Shown: positions 14,792-15,431 of the stretch, in pieces
Position numbering within the stretch: position 1 is the first letter of the stretch
How the letters are laid out: each line of letters starts with the position of its first letter
Source: an uncultured Bacteriovorax sp.
GTDB taxonomy: Bacteria > Bdellovibrionota > Bacteriovoracia > Bacteriovoracales > Bacteriovoracaceae
NCBI GenBank assembly: GCA_946480715.1
Contig: CAMLKK010000053.1
Coordinates: 1-15,431, forward strand
Length of the DNA stretch: 15,431 bases
Direction: 5' to 3'
Made by a program: the position numbers and the translations under genes
Notes under the pieces: generated by a model
Databases searched by the model: none
Told to the model about the DNA's origin: nothing
What the model saw: only the letters and a program-made list of their open reading frames with translations

Positions 14792-15431
14792 ATGTCTACG
14801 ATGTACGACCCACAATACCAAGAAATTAGAGACCTCGTTTCAAAGTTTGCTGACTCAGAAGTGGCGCCACTGGCCGCTCAAATTGATCACGACGGATTCA
14901 TTCCACAAGATCTTGTGAACAAACTTTTTGAAAACGGATTCATGAGTTCATACATTCCGGAAGAATACGGTGGCGCAGGGATGGATTACACGTCTTATGC
15001 GATTATCGTTGAAGAGCTTTCGCGTGGATGTGCTTCGACTGGTGTTCTTGTGTCGGCGCATACATCACTCTGTACATGGCCAATTCTTGCTTACGGAAAT
15101 GCTGATCAAAAGAAAAAATTTCTACCAAGATTAGCGGGTGGAGAAATTGGATGTTTCTGTTTATCAGAACCAAATGCTGGTTCAGATCCGGGAACACTTG
15201 CTACTTTTGCTGAAGATAAAGGTGATCACTACGAATTAAGTGGAACAAAAAATTTCATCACGAACGGAAAAGATGCAAGCATCGCAATCGTTCTGGCGAA
15301 AACAACGAAAACAAATGATCACAAAGGGATCACAGCGTTTATCGTTGATACAAAAACAGAAGGCTTCCAGGTTCAGAAGCTTGAAGACAAACTTGGAATC
15401 AAGGGCTCTTCTACAGCGCAAATCTGGTTGA
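14792..15431 (+). CDS. Acyl-CoA dehydrogenase, short-chain type, 3' end cut by window
   Basis: FAD enzyme oxidising acyl-CoA to 2-enoyl-CoA and passing electrons to ETF. 213 residues are visible, roughly the N-terminal half plus the beta domain of a family near 380 residues. Seen: MYDPQYQEIRDLVSKFADSEVAP, PEEYGGAGMDYTSYAIIVEELSRGCASTGV, the FAD-contacting CFCLSEPNAGSDPG motif (about 121-134), LSGTKNFITNG and the KLGIKGSSTAQI stretch. This pattern is closest to butyryl-CoA dehydrogenase-type enzymes. The catalytic glutamate lies beyond the edge and cannot be checked. AGGA eight bases upstream fits the ATG at 14792. Together with hbd and the hydratase it completes three successive beta-oxidation steps; no thiolase is in view. 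Confidence 0.94.
   Translation, partial: MSTMYDPQYQEIRDLVSKFADSEVAPLAAQIDHDGFIPQDLVNKLFENGFMSSYIPEEYGGAGMDYTSYAIIVEELSRGCASTGVLVSAHTSLCTWPILAYGNADQKKKFLPRLAGGEIGCFCLSEPNAGSDPGTLATFAEDKGDHYELSGTKNFITNGKDASIAIVLAKTTKTNDHKGITAFIVDTKTEGFQVQKLEDKLGIKGSSTAQIWL

Noticed and set aside
1..15431. Mobile elements, CRISPR arrays, tRNA or rRNA genes, defence cluster
   Set aside because: No transposase or integrase, no regularly spaced repeats, no tRNA-like cloverleaf and no nuclease/toxin pairs were seen; the genes are core functions in consistent base and codon style.

Overview
The window is a stretch of core bacterial chromosome, AT-rich and tightly packed, with no sign of mobile DNA, CRISPR or RNA genes. 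Gene content and order (fabD/fabH/rpmF/DUF177; alanine racemase next to an MCE lipid-transport ABC system; lptE-holA beside rpsT; an hbd-crt-acyl-CoA dehydrogenase cluster), a LptE lipoprotein and an MCE protein with an outer-membrane-like C-terminus indicate a diderm. The style recalls Bdellovibrionota, possibly a Bacteriovorax/Peredibacter relative; that placement is inference and no marker here proves it.

Layout. (1) 1-2612, minus strand: DUF177/YceD, rpmF (L32), fabH, fabD (cut by the window edge). plsX, often found between rpmF and fabH, is not there; a long hairpin with a U9 tract fills the gap directly in front of the fabH ribosome binding site. (2) 2613-2660: short divergent promoter region, probably giving nearly leaderless transcripts both ways. 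(3) 2661-10470, plus strand, one dense run: shikimate kinase, an unrecognised 476-residue protein that looks like a degenerate receiver/GGDEF signalling protein, alanine racemase, MlaE-type permease, MlaF-type ATPase, MlaD/MCE protein with a beta-rich C-terminus, a GYF-like protein with three copies of an acidic motif and a C-terminal membrane anchor, and a Sua5/YciO/YrdC-family protein. (4) 10447-10977, minus strand: DUF721/DciA-like protein, convergent with and overlapping the previous gene. (5) 11022-12642, plus strand: lptE and holA, overlapping by 11 bases. (6) 12702-12968, minus strand: rpsT with a UUCG-loop terminator. (7) 13146-15431, plus strand: 3-hydroxyacyl-CoA dehydrogenase, enoyl-CoA hydratase and a partial acyl-CoA dehydrogenase under a visible promoter, a short-chain acyl-CoA oxidation (or reverse) module.

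Common themes are envelope building (fatty acid synthesis, D-alanine for peptidoglycan, lipid traffic by the MCE system, LPS delivery by LptE) mixed with translation and replication housekeeping. I found no clear new defence or mobile system. The items most worth a second look are the degenerate signalling protein, the GYF/repeat/tail-anchor protein tied to the MCE transporter, the barrel-like end of the MCE protein and the terminator-like element before fabH.
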